64,000 nucleotides of DNA from assembly GCA_905183005.1 (NCBI GenBank), contig CAJJDO010000024.1:125083-189082 (forward strand). The letters run 5' to 3'. Positions 21,662-34,145 of the stretch are shown here, in pieces (positions within the stretch are counted from its first letter, which is position 1; each line of letters starts with the position of its first letter). The translations under genes were made by a program, and so were the position numbers. The notes under the pieces were generated by a model that worked only from the letters and a program-made list of their open reading frames with translations, ran no database searches and was not told the DNA's origin. Origin of the DNA: Paramecium pentaurelia (taxonomy: Eukaryota > Ciliophora > Oligohymenophorea > Peniculida > Parameciidae).

Positions 21662-24600
21662 TCAATGATGTTTACTTTTATCCATCATAGAAGTACGTTT
21701 AATCTATGAATACCTTTCTTAAATCTATTAGTCTTTATGAGGATCTAAATCTAGTTGTTTCAGCATTTAATTATTGAAGGACTCTACTGAATCTTCGAAA
21801 ATCAAGCATTAACAATCTTTTGTTACTAAACATTCAGTGTCTTGAGGAGGTATATAACTATATAATAGAATATATATTTTACGTATATTGAGAATAAACT
21901 TTATTATTGATGTCCTTTAATTCTCCCCTAAATAAATATCCACCAAAAATAAAATCACATTTTTAATTTGTTGTAAATTTTCTTAATTTACTTTTTGTTC
22001 TAAAGAAATCTAATAATCTCTTTATTTCTAAATGTGCAAGAGGTCCAGCTTAATTTTCAAACATCTTTCTTAAATATTCTAAAAATGAAGTTAATAAATT
22101 ACCAACAGAATTAATATATATTTTGAATTCAAAATCTGGATTTTTATTCATTAAATCTTTAAGAATTTTAAGATTTAATGAATAAAGTAAAGAATCAGCT
22201 GTAGTCTTAGCCGTACTCATGCATGTTCCATCTCCTATAAGATTAGTATATGTAATTAAGGATCCTAAACCCTTTTTTATTGATCCTCCTTGGAATTCAT
22301 CCACTACATTACCTTTACTCACAATATAGATATTCTAACATGTCATTCCTTATTCATATATTATTTCATCTGGTCCAAATTTCTTTTCATAAGCACTTTT
22401 TATTATGTTATCTAAGTCTGTAGAAACAAGACCTGAAAAAATAGGAAATTCCATTGCTAAAACATGGAATGATGGTAAAATCATATCAAATTAATGATTT
22501 TCTAGATCAACTAATCTAGTATTGATTTCTTTTTTTAATAATTAGTATTCTTTATCATCTACTAATCCATTCTATTATGTTTCATCAAGATAATGTCTTT
22601 AATGTGTTAAAATAGAATGTGATGCTCTTTTAGTTTAAATTGCTCTAACAATCTCTGGAAAAGTATCATTTAATATACTTAAATAACCTTCAGCTTTTTC
22701 TATTTCCTTATTTAATTCCTCCATAACAACTCTAACAGCATCTTTACTCATAGGGAAACTTTCAGTTAAATGAAATGCTTCATTTGCACAAGATAAAAAT
22801 GTTGTAGTCACATCATAAACAAATCCTAAATGTTTAATCATATAATCTCTAGCAAATGGTCCAATAAATGGCATTTCCTTAACTTTAAAGAAAAAGTTCA
22901 CACTACTAAAATTTAAGAAATTCTTATATAATTAATCCCAAATATTTAAAATTGCTTTTGTATGATCTAAACCTATATCACTTGATTCAACCAATAAACG
23001 AACTGTATCTTCTTCACATAATCCATACTCAAATTTATCATAATACAAACCCTTCATAATACGATAGATTCTATATCTAACTTCTCCAAATATTTCTTAA
23101 TCTGTTAATCCTTCATATAAATTAGATGAATTTGATGAAACTTTATTACTACCTATCATATATTTTATTTCAGTTTCTAATTTCTCTATTTTCTCTATGA
23201 ATTTAGGTTACCCAATTAATTAATTTACTTTATTCCAATCAGCCATACTATAAAATTAATCTGATTCTAATTCTCTCATTTTATCTTAAGAATTTACTAT
23301 CAATTCTTCCAAATATTTTTTATACACCTTTTTCTTAACAACAGGATTTTCTATCATCTCTAAATATTGAACCAAAGCCTTGCAAGTAGTACCATTAATT
23401 AAATTTGTTATTGCAGCCATCCCTGCTCCATAAAAAACAGATAAATGTCTAAATCTAGCTGGCAATTCTTCATCACATCCAACCATTAAAGACAATGTTA
23501 AACCTAAGGCACCTCTCAAACCACCATATACAAGAACTATAAATTCAGACTTTGATATAGGATAACCAAAACACCTTAAAAATGGCCAGAATGTTAATAT
23601 CATTATAAATCTAGCCAAAATCATAAAAAAGTAAAACACTATCATTCTAATATAATCTGATTTATGAATAAATGTTTCTTCAATTACTTAAGTACCAACA
23701 ATTATTCCAACTAATAAAAATATTAAAGTATCACAAGAATATTACACAAAACCCCATACAGTATGCACAGAATGTTCTACTGATGATCTTATTCTAGTCT
23801 TTCCAAAAGCACTCCAAAATAAACCTAAACCTACAACTGCCAGTAAACCACTAGTTTTAAAAAAACAAAATTCTGCCCAATAAAATGTTAAATATGTGAA
23901 TACAAATGTTAACCAAGTTACTTCTATATCATCACCTAAAATTCTCTTTGTCCATAAAGCAGCTAATATACCTAAAATCAATCCCAAGGCTGGTCCAACT
24001 AATGAATTTCTAACAAAATTGAGAACTACCTAACTTGCAGTCACTGCTTCACCTTTACCGCTTGCTGCTTTTGAAAATTTGTTAAAAAATATAAAAAATA
24101 CCATTGCTACACCATCATTTAATAAAGCCTCTCTAAATTTATAAAAGTTATAAATACCCCTCTATTAAATGATTGAATGCCAAACTTGCTCCTAATTCCT
24201 TAAGTAAAGCAACTACTGCCACAGGATCTGTAGCTGATAATACAGAACCAAGAGTAAATGCTTAATACCATGTCATATCATGATCATCATAACGTAAAAC
24301 CATTTTAAATACAGCACCTAATAAAATTGCACCCTATTTTTAGATTATCAAATACCCAACCACAACCAGGACCAGCTAATAGTAAAATGTTTACCATCTA
24401 ATATTTGAAAGTATACCAATCACAATTAAAAGCTGACTCAAATAATAAAACAGGAACAAACACAAACACTATTAAGTGAGGATGCATTTTTGACAAGATA
24501 CTTGCACTTTCTCCAACATAACCCAAACTCTTTTAAAGTAATCCCAATAAAATTCCTAATGATAAAATCATAGGAGAATATGGGAATCTATATTTTATAT

Positions 24601-24782
24601 TAATTCCATTACTTTGTCTTTTTATTGATTTCTCTCAATATTAACCCTGAAACAATTCCTAAGGTTAAAAAATAAACGATGTTTGCAGATTTCTCCATTT
24701 CATGTTCATCTCTCCACAATGAATCTTTTGGGGCTTCTAATTCTTCCTCATGGCCCTCAAATTCATGTTCGTGCTCTGCCAT
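21662..24782 (-). CDS. SOS1/NHE-type Na+/H+ exchanger with cyclic-nucleotide-binding-like tail
   Basis: About 1,020 residues. The acidic/His-rich N-terminus (MAEHEHEFEGHEEELEAP) precedes a CPA1 exchanger domain with HPHLIVFVFVPVLLFESAFN, ILLLAGPG, SVLSATDPVAVVALLKELGA, GEALLNDGVAMVFF, WAEFCFFKTSGLLAVVGLGL and YGGLRGALGLTLSLMVG. The ATDP and ND acids of the transport site are present. The cytosolic tail has a helical linker and a cNBD-like domain (FGPDEIIYEQGMTCQNIYIV, SKGNVVDEF, CMSTAKTTADSLLYSLN). This order without an obvious voltage-sensor module resembles plant SOS1 more than sperm SLC9C1. Introns of 22 nt (after GPGCGW) and 25 nt (inside LIEGEALL) are needed. Start: MAEHE; an upstream in-frame ATG at 24851 is less likely. 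Confidence 0.88.
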
Positions 24783-25524
24783 TTGAATAATTAATTTATT
24801 GTATATTTTACGGATACTGTAAAAAAATTTAAAATAATACTTATTTCTCATACAACTTTTAACGTAACATGACGTTAGCTCACTATTAAACTAACAATCT
24901 TTAAATTCAACAAATTACAAAACATAAACACAAGGATAATCAATTAAAGATCTTAAACATCATAATGTAAATTGCTTAATATTAAAATTTATATTGTTCA
25001 TATATTTTATCTAAAAAATAAATACTATAATAATTGAGTAAGAACACTAAAAATCTTAGATTTGTAATTTTATATTCAAAGAATAATCTATGATTAATAA
25101 ATTTCATTATAAGGGTTAAAGGTAACTTAAAATAATTTAATTGAATTCATCATTCTTTAATACAATTTGTAGAGTATAAAAGTATCAAAAAATTTATAAA
25201 TGATATAATTTTTAAGATTTGAACGTATATAGAGAAATATTAAGAATTTTAAAGTTCTAAATTCAGATATTTTAAATTGCCTATTAATTAATTTTCAATT
25301 TATTTTTAACCTTTTAACATTTGATTTGATAGTGAATACAATAAGTCCTCATTACTTTGTAATTATCATTATATTTCCAACCAATAATAAATAAAACTTT
25401 TTGGAGTTATTATAAATTAAAAAGAACAACAATGTTAAATAAATTAAGAAAAAAAATCATTCATTATTTAATATTTGAAATAAATCCAAGAATTTTTAAT
25501 ATATCTAAAGAAAAGAAAAATAAT
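24783..25524. other. Intergenic, AT-rich
   Basis: About 740 bp upstream of the exchanger start. No supported gene. It should contain the exchanger promoter. Confidence 0.4.
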
Positions 25525-25960
25525 TCATTTTTCTAAAGTATAATAAGTCTTTGACTATATAAGTTTGAAAATATTCATGAATAAGATTACAAATTATACC
25601 CAAAAAGTAGTATTAGCTTCTATTTATTATATTTTCTTTATGACCTCTTGTTTTTTAAGAATAGGAAAAATAGTTTCAATTTGATTTTATCTTACATTTA
25701 AAGTGTTAAAATATTTATTGATGAAAAATATCACCTTATTTTCAAATGAAATACTTAAATTAGATAATATATCATTACTTCCAATATTCCACAATAGTTT
25801 TATAAAAACTTACTTATGGGTTGAAATTTCAAACTCATTATTTGCATTTATAAATATTCTCTAAATTTAAGTTATTAATGTCTTTCCTTATTATATCAAT
25901 TTAGTAATCTCTCCCTTTTACAAAGGTCAAGCTTTGTTATGGTCTTCCTTTTTTATATCA
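25525..25960 (-). CDS. Possible hypothetical protein or relic gene
   Basis: A minus-strand frame with coding-like composition reads RIFINANNEFEISTHKQVFI, KLLWNIGSNDILSNLSISFE and QNQIETIFPILKKQEVIKKI, then stops at TGA 25525-25527. The 5' end is unclear: continuing upstream the same frame meets a TGA near 25922 within an otherwise open stretch, and no good ATG is visible. It may be a short real gene whose first exon I could not place, or a decayed copy. No family recognised. Confidence 0.3.
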
Positions 25961-26045
25961 TATTAGTATGGGAGGGCTTAATATTAATTACTCAATATTT
26001 GTAATAATCCGTTTTGAATGCATAACTATTATATTTATTAAAAAA

Positions 26046-29000
26046 ATGAGAATGCATGCCCTGTTTGTGCTGTTGATGTACGCAGCAGCATTGAATTTCG
26101 AGGCATCTTTGATGTCACATACATTAGCAGAAGTAGATGCTTTGGACACTTCACAGTTGAATTGCCAAACTCCTCGATCACACTTCGACGAGTTGGAGTA
26201 AACCTTGACTCAATGGTAGAATGTTTTAGAGAATAAGGAACGCATCCCTTCACATATTGAAACATTAACTTAAATGAAACACTTAATTAAACATAAGAAA
26301 TATTCGTAGTTGGTTGATAAGATCAAAGACTTAGATCTCATATCCCCACCAGTACTTTCTGAATTATAAAACAAATTATAAGGATTGCAATCTCATGGTA
26401 ACAAGTTTTAATTAATAATAATTAAGATAAACATGAAAGAGAAGAATGTACAGAAACATTAACTAAATTGTGTGCTTATCTTATTAAATAAATGAATAAT
26501 GTTCACTAATAATGCTAATAATCACCAGTTACAATCATTAAAGTCAAAGGTAAGATAGATGATCTCAAGATCATTCAATCTGGATGTTAATAAGCATGTC
26601 AACCTACATGTCCAGATGAACCTGTACCTGAAGTTCCTTCAGAAGTTGCAAGTGAAGAATTTACTGAAGAGCCAGTTGAAGAAGGTGTTCCTCCAACTAC
26701 TCCAGAAGATGAACCAACCCCAGATGAACCTACTCCAGATGAACCTGCTCCAGAAGACAAGCCAACACCAGATGCACCAGAGGTACCTTAAGAAGAAGAG
26801 GGTCCAACTGATGAGCCACCAGTTAATCCAAGTTCTGAAGAATCCCCTGAAGAAACAACAGTCCCAGAAGATGGAACAGAAGAGTGGACTATTCCAGGAG
26901 AAGAACCAGAAGAACCAAAATCAGTACCAACTATACCTGATTCACCAGAGGAAGATCAAGAAGAAACACCTCTTCCACCAGTCTCTCCTGATCCTTAAGA
27001 ATTTCCAGAAGAATATCGTGAAGAATTTATTTTTGAAGAAACACCACTCCCACCTGTCTCTCCTGATCCATTTGTATTCCCAGAAGAAGATGAAGAATAA
27101 TTCATTTTTGAAGAAACACTTCCACCTGTTTCTCCTGATCCTTTAGTATTCCCAGAAGAAGATGAAGAATAATTCATTTATGAAGAAACACTTCCACCTG
27201 TTTCTCCTGATCCATAAGTATTCTCAGAAGAAAATGAAGAAGAATTCATTTTTGAAGAAACTCCACTCCCACCAGTCTCTCCTGATCCTTTAGTATTTCC
27301 AGAAGAGCAAGAAGAATAATTTATTTTTGAAGAAACACCTGTTGATGTAGAATCTCCAATAGTTTGCCATTCATCTGAATCTACAGAGAAGATAGAATTA
27401 ACAGCCACTTAAGTTGAACCTGGATTTACAAGCACACTTACAATAACAAATGAATATGGATTTGGATTATACTTCTAAAAATTATAAAAATANNNNNNNN
27501 NNNNNNNNNNNNNNNNNNNNNNNNNNNNNNNNNNNNNNNNNNNNNNNNNNNNNNNNNNNNNNNNNNNNNNNNNNNNNNNNNNNNNNNNNNNNNNNNNNNN
27601 NNNNNNNNNNNNNNNNNNNNNNNNNNNNNNNNNNNNNNNNNNNNNNNNNNNNNNNNNNNNNNNNNNNNNNNNNNNNNNNNNNNNNNNNNNNNNNNNNNNN
27701 NNNNNNNNNNNNNNNNNNNNNNNNNNNNNNNNNNNNNNNNNNNNNNNNNNNNNNNNNNNNNNNNNNNNNNNNNNNNNNNNNNNNNNNNNNNNNNNNNNNN
27801 NNNNNNNNNNNNNNNNNNNNNNNNNNNNNNNNNNNNNNNNNNNNNNNNNNNNNNNNNNNNNNNNNNNNNNNNNNNNNNNNNNNNNNNNNNNNNNNNNNNN
27901 NNNNNNNNNNNNNNNNNNNNNNNNNNNNNNNNNNNNNNNNNNNNNNNNNNNNNNNNNNNNNNNNNNNNNNNNNNNNNNNNNNGTTAATCCAAGTTCTGAA
28001 GAATCCCCTGAAGAAACAACAGTCCCAGAAGATGGAACAGAAGAGTGGACTATTCCAGGAGAAGAACCAGAAGAACCAAAATCAGTACCAACTATACCTG
28101 ATTCACCAGAGGAAGATCAAGAAGAAACACCTCTTCCACCAGTCTCTCCTGATCCTTAAGAATTTCCAGAAGAATATCGTGAAGAATTTATTTTTGAAGA
28201 AACACCACTCCCACCTGTCTCTCCTGATCCATTTGTATTCCCAGAAGAAGATGAAGAATAATTCATTTTTGAAGAAACACTTCCACCTGTTTCTCCTGAT
28301 CCTTTAGTATTCCCAGAAGAAGATGAAGAATAATTCATTTATGAAGAAACACTTCCACCTGTTTCTCCTGATCCATAAGTATTCTCAGAAGAAAATGAAG
28401 AAGAATTCATTTTTGAAGAAACTCCACTCCCACCAGTCTCTCCTGATCCTTTAGTATTTCCAGAAGAGCAAGAAGAATAATTTATTTTTGAAGAAACACC
28501 TGTTGATGTAGAATCTCCAATAGTTTGCCATTCATCTGAATCTACAGAGAAGATAGAATTAACAGCCACTTAAGTTGAACCTGGATTTACAAGCACACTT
28601 ACAATAACAAATGAATATGGATTTGGATTATACTTCTAAAAATTATAAAAATACCCAGCTTTTGCTGATGGTGAAGAATTCCATTTAGCCAGTTTATAAG
28701 ATAATGGAAATACAGTTTTGGGAGTATTTGTAACTAAGACTGGTGTTAAATGTGTGACAGCTGATGGATCAACATAATAATCTACATCTGTATAAAATGA
28801 TGATTTCGAAGGTGACTGGAGTTTTGTATTTATCAGTCATGGTAAAGGAGTCACTGGATGTGGAGTTAAATTCTTTGAAGAATAACCAGCTTTGAGATAA
28901 ACTCCTGCATCTCATCCAAATTTCAGTACTTTAGAATTCATTATTGGTGGTGAATAAGATTCTCATCCATCATTCTAAGGTTAAGTGTATGGACATTTTG

Positions 29001-30383
29001 CAGTCTCAGCACCAAATCTACATTTCCAAGATGAAAAAACATACAAATAAATAGTTGATTCATGCAATAATCCTCCTGAAGAAGTTTGTGAATTGGATAC
29101 ACATGAATTAGGAGATTTTGAATTTTCTGGATTTGATGACAACTCTGAAGAGAGATATGACTTTTCTACTTGGGATTCTGGTTATTCAGTTTCTGGTTGG
29201 TTCAAATGGGAATCCTTATAAGATTAAGATGTTTGGCACACTGTCTTTAGATTGTCTGAAAATACAAATGCTGATTTGGATGATATTTAATTAGGAGATA
29301 GAGACTTGGCTCTTTATCTTGGTAATGAATTGGTTGGCAATCGATATTAAGTTACTACTTATACATATTCAGGATCTGGTAATCCTAATTTATGGGATTC
29401 AGTTGAATATGGTTCAACATTGGGTTAATGGCATTATATTTACTTTGGTTACAGTAGAAGAACCAGATATGCTAATTATGCTATCTATTTATCAGAGTCA
29501 GAAATGCCTTCTAATTAAATTCATGATGTCCGTCATTATCTTGTTCCTTAAAGAAGATTATATATTGGTAATGATGGTTTATATCCTGCATTCAATGGTA
29601 AATTCTATAATTGGCGTGTAAATTCTTGTATTGGTGATGTTGCTATTGATGTTGTAAATCCACCAAAGGATATCATATTTGGATACAATCCTTAACCTGA
29701 AGTTCCATAAATTGTACCAGAAGTATTCCCTGAAGAAGAAACATTTTGGCCAGAAGAAGAAGAATATGTTCCTACTAATCCAGAAGAGGTTCCATTTGAT
29801 ATTCCATCTGAAGAAGAATCAATTTGGCCAGAAGAAGAGGAAGAGTTTGTACCTCCTCCACCAACTTTAATTCCTGAAGAGGAATCAATTTGGCCTGAAG
29901 AAGAGGAAGAATTTGTTCCTCCTCCACCACCTGAAGTTCCTCCTGTTATTCCTGATGAAGTAAAACCTGAACCATTACCTGAACCTTAACCATAACCAGA
30001 ACCTGAACCAGCTCCTGCACCATCACCTAAACCAGCACCAGGTCCAGCTCCTCCTTCTGAACCTTAAGTTCCAGCTGTCAAAGAGTATTATATTTTATTT
30101 ATCAATATAAAGATGTGAGGCAACAATTGATGTTACTAAAGAAAACGCTGCTGATATTTTATGTGCTATCTCAGAGTATTTAGCTTAATTAGCATCTGGC
30201 CATGTTCCAGAATTAGGCATCAATCCATCAAGAGTATGTTTCTGTTTGTAATATGATGATAGTAATACTCAATATAAATTATTATTAGGTGATTCAAATG
30301 AATCATTCATGCAAGTTGAAGCCATTCTTAAAGAGAATGATGCTTACACTATCAATCAGTTAGTTGGTTAAAGAAGAATTTGA
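26046..30383 (+). CDS. Secreted LamG-like repeat protein, interrupted by gap and duplication
   Basis: Signal-peptide-like start MRMHALFVLLMYAAALNFEA. Then a helical Cys-containing region, then an acidic Pro-rich region with tandem units of the form PPVSPDPxVFPEExEEQFIF. A LamG/concanavalin-A-like domain follows (EFSGFDDNSEERYDFSTWD, SVSGWFKWESLQDQDVWH, DLALYLGNELVG, LGQWHYIYFGYSRRTRYANY, AFNGKFYNWRV). A second Pro/Glu region (SIWPEEEEEFVPPPPP) precedes a final domain with CEATIDVTKENAADILCAIS. Introns of 29 nt (near 26397) and 28 nt (near 30086) fit. About 1,040 residues if the duplicated 671 bp plus 490 N are removed; the 1,161-bp offset is a multiple of three, so the frame is kept across it. 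Likely a surface or secreted adhesive protein. Confidence 0.8.
26822..27492. repeat. Direct repeat copy 1 (671 bp), left of N gap
   Basis: Same sequence as 27983-28653, offset 1,161 bp, lying inside the LamG-protein gene and covering its Pro/Glu-rich repeat region. Ends exactly at the first N. Confidence 0.95.
27493..27982. other. Assembly gap, 490 N
   Basis: Run of 490 undetermined bases within the LamG-protein gene, flanked on both sides by the same 671-bp sequence. The gap size is therefore doubtful. Confidence 0.99.
27983..28653. repeat. Direct repeat copy 2 (671 bp), right of N gap
   Basis: Copy of 26822-27492, beginning exactly at the first base after the N run and continuing uniquely into the LamG domain. 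Within each copy there are also about five shorter tandem units of roughly 81-84 bp encoding the PPVSPDP/FPEE motif. Confidence 0.95.
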
Positions 30384-31138
30384 TTTACAATAATAACATC
30401 ATCAAATTTATAATCTAAAAGTTTCTAATTATATTATTATTTGTTTTGAGTATTCCTTTAATTTAAATCTACAAATATTTTATAATTAATTAATTTGATA
30501 TCTAGATTGAAACTCTGTATATACTATTTGGATCCATTCAAGGTTTTTTGATGTTGGATCTAAAATCCTAAAAGGTTTTCATATATGATTATCATATGCA
30601 ATCATGATTAAATTATTTATCTATTAATAAATAGAGCAATAAATAATTTTTCTTTGCTTTTATAATTATAAAGATATAAACAGAATTACTTATAAGAATG
30701 ATAAAGATTAAATTTACAATATATATCAATATCTATATACAATTTAATATACATTAATTAAAACAAAAAATATTACTCTATTAGCATTCCCTATATATAT
30801 AAGAGATACAATTTATTTTATACTGTCTAACTCAACAATTTTTCAAAAATATCTAATAAATTTAAACCATTTTAAAATGAATATTAATTTGTTCTTAATT
30901 ATTAATCATAAGATAGGAACCTATAGACTCATTTAGGAAATAAGAAATATATTTATAAAATTCATTTTCGGTATTAAAACAGATTTTTTTTGTTCATTAT
31001 TTGCTAATAATTTAGTTATAGATTATATCAATAGATAGATGATATTTATGAGTATTCGTTTTCTTTTTCGAATATGGAATTATCTATTTATGTTTATAGT
31101 TATTGAAATTATGTTTTACATGATGCAATATTAATTTA
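30384..31138. other. Intergenic, AT-rich
   Basis: About 750 bp between two plus-strand genes; no supported gene. Expected to contain the promoter of the FYVE protein gene. Confidence 0.4.
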
Positions 31139-33285
31139 ATGAAGGGAAATATATTTCACATAGATATCAGCTCTTAAAGGCAATAATACAAATCTTGCCT
31201 TATTTGTTTCAAAGATTTTAGTGTGATGACTAAGGAACATCAATGTAAAAGGTATGATACATCTATATAAACTTAAGATGTAAACGAGCGGTGTGTGACA
31301 AATGTGCTTAAAATAAAATGATTATATTAGGTTATTCAAAAAGCAAAGATCCTCATAGGGTTTGTAATATATGTAAATCTGAGTCAGATATCCTTAAATA
31401 ATTTGTTAAAACTAATATTATTTAGTTTAACAAAGATTCATTAGGAATTGAATGGCTTAAAAACCTTGGTGTTGATATTAGATAGATTAAAGAATAATAT
31501 AGAATTTAAGAATAAAAGGATTTACTTGAATATAATTAGTTTATTAATTAGTTAGATTCCATTTATGATGAGATTGATAGAAAAATGAATTATTCAATAA
31601 GAGACTTTATGAGTTTAGTAGTATAAGTAGACAAAGGCTCAGTGTTAGGGTCTATCAGGAATGTGCTTGGAACCTTCCTTAGAAATTATCCAGAAGTAGG
31701 CTTTCATCCAAGTTTAATTTTCACTACTTTAATTTTGCTTTGTTTAAGCTCTGAAGTTACATCCTATGGATTACTCTAAGTTATGTATACGCAACTAATT
31801 CCTAAGGCATTGCATTTTAGGAACTTAAGACTTGGCTATGACTTTAAGTCTGAACTTGGTGTGATGATCAAATCATTCCATAATTTGAAAATTCCAACTG
31901 AACCTATCAAACCTTTTCTATAAGAAGTTGGACCTTATATTGTGTCTATGACTATAAATGCATTTGAAATATAAACATCTCTGTTCATGTTCTCTTAATT
32001 ATTTTAAGAAGATGGATTTAATGAGTTTATAAAAGTACTTGCATGTTCATTTAGTGTTCATTAATTCAAAGATTCTATAGAAAAGAATAAATTATTTATC
32101 CTTTGGAATGTAAAAGATCAATAGTTTTAGAAATATTATTATGAAACAAAAAAATTAAGAAGTGATTCTAATAGCAGTGTAAGATCTATGAGTTAATCAG
32201 AATAACAATAATAATTAGAAAATAAATTCAAATAATAAATCATTTTACTTCAATAAGAAAATACATCCTTAAAATAAGAAATAAATGTGGATAAGATTAG
32301 AATTTCTAAACAAAAAATAGAAATTGATTAGTTAAATGATTAAATATAAAGTTTTGAGATAGAACTCAAAAATTTAAGAAATTAATATTAAAAAATTGAA
32401 AATGAAAACTCTAATCTTTTAGAATCTAATCAAAATCTTAAATTATAATTTATGAAATAAGAAAAAGCAAATGAATCATCATCATTTACATTATCCACTA
32501 AAAGTGATTCAACACATTTAGAAAATGAACTCTTAAAATGCAAATAAGAAATAGAAGTTTTAAAACTATAAAATACTAATCCAACATAAATGGCACAATT
32601 AGTTAAATTAAAAAATGAATAAATTGCAAAATTAACATAAGAAAAATCAGAATTAGAAAAAAAAATTGAAGAACTTGAAGAACCAAAAATTTCTAAAAGA
32701 ACATCTTCAGTTGCTTAAATTAGTAGTGTAATTAAGGATTTAGAGGATGGAAAAAATCTACTTGAAAAGAAAAATTAAGAAATCTTAAATTTAAAAAAAT
32801 AAATATAAGAATTATAATAATAAAAGAAATCAGATTAATCTATGACTTCATCTTAAACTTTAGTTGATAACCCTCAAAGAAACTCTAAAGTTGATAATGA
32901 AGATGATATATCAGATGATCTTTAATTATTGATTCAAGATTCAGATCCTGCTAAAAAAATAGCTGCTAGAAATGTTAAATAAATGATAGGTAAATTAAAT
33001 GAAGAGTTAATTTATTATAAGACTTAAGCAAAATTAAAGAAAGAATAGGTAGAACCTTTCCGTTAGAAAAGTGAATCCTTATAAAAATAACTGGATTATT
33101 TAGTTGAATAAAATAAAGAATTATAAATTGAAATTGAGCATAAATAAGATCTTATTTAAGAACTTGAAAAAAAGAGAGTCAAATAAACAATTGACCCAAG
33201 ACCATAAGTTGTTTAAGAAGATAGAAAAGTCTTAAATGAAAATAAACAAAGTTGTGCTGCAAATTCAGATTGTAAGATTTTCTGA
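31139..33285 (+). CDS. FYVE-type zinc finger / TBC-like / coiled-coil protein
   Basis: About 706 residues. The N-terminal zinc finger has four CxxC-type pairs (CLICF, HQCKRCKRAVCDKC, RVCNICKS), joined by a 26-nt intron within CKRC; the spacing fits a FYVE-related PI3P-binding finger, though the RRHHCR box is degenerate (KEHQCKRCKRAVC). A helical domain follows (VLGSIRNVLGTFLRNYPEVG, then SEVTSYGLLQVMYTQLIPKA) reminiscent of a divergent Rab-GAP TBC domain. The second half is a long Gln/Glu/Lys-rich coiled coil (LENELLKCKQEIEVLKLQ, VIKDLEDGKNLLEKKNQEIL). A role in endosomal Rab regulation is inferred. Stop TGA follows NSDCKIF. Confidence 0.75.
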
Positions 33286-33425
33286 ATCAAATATATAACA
33301 AATTAATTCATTTATATTGTTTAAGTTTAGTATTTAACAGCTTGATATTTTTATTTAATTCTAATTGCAATCCTAATAATTAGTCTTAAGTTGATTATCT
33401 ATTAGCTCAGCTTTCTTTACCATAA

Positions 33426-34090
33426 TCAATGAATAAAGTATTTTATGAAATAGGAACCTTCTTTATTACGAGATTTAGTTAATTGTATTAATATATCTTA
33501 TTATTCAATAATCTTTAATTAATATTCTACTTTCAACTTATTAATTTAATTCTAGATCGTCTTCTTATAATAATCTAACTCTTATTTTTTTAATAAGCTA
33601 ATTGTTTTCTTCATTTAAAGGAGTAATTCTTTATTCAATTTATAATAAATAAACATTTTGATCATCTATTTAATAATATGTATATCTTAATTATTACTCC
33701 AATCTTTCAATATAAGTTTCATATTTATAATATTAGTCATCTTTAGTCTAAGTTAAATTTTAACCTTTATTATTAATTAATGTTCAAAGGATTCTAATTT
33801 TCTATACAATTTAGTTATTTCATTATTCATTCTTTCAATTCATTTTTCTTATAATTCTATATTTGAAATTTTTTCTGTTTATTTTGAAACAATCTATTTA
33901 TCAGCAGCTAAGAGTTTTTACTGTAATTCCTAAATAGTTTTATTCGCTAATTCCAATTAGTATTCCATTAGTTAATTTTAATTAAGCAAATAACAATAAT
34001 CCACCTAAATAATATTTTCAATTTTATCAATGTAATTTAAATTAGTTCTCTAATTTACTGACAGAGAATTACAATATATTGTAATTAATG
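33426..34090 (-). pseudogene. Possible broken coiled-coil gene
   Basis: A minus-strand frame reads MEYQLELANKTIQELQQKLL, then SNIELQEK, then a TGA near 33853, then in the same frame IERMNNEITKLYRKLESFEH. Further introns of 24 and 25 nt give YYKYETYIERLEQQLR and IIEQQDILIQLTKSRNKEGS before a terminal TGA. The heptad pattern is continuous through the internal TGA, suggesting a nonsense mutation or base error rather than chance, but no ATG was found for the first part. A shorter gene starting at MNNEITK is possible. No family recognised. Confidence 0.35.
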
Positions 34091-34145
34091 TCGAAAAATA
34101 GTTCTATGAAATTTATTATTAGAATTAATATAAATTAATTTAACA

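Noticed and set aside
26559..27146. Plus-strand Lys/Gln/His-rich ORF and its copy across the N gap (27450-28307), with minus-strand Ser/Gly-rich ORFs
   Set aside because: Alternative frames of the Pro/Glu repeat region of the LamG-protein gene, which reads continuously in another frame with the ciliate code.
29319..29621. Plus-strand ORF of 100 codons
   Set aside because: Out-of-frame reading through the LamG domain of the larger gene.
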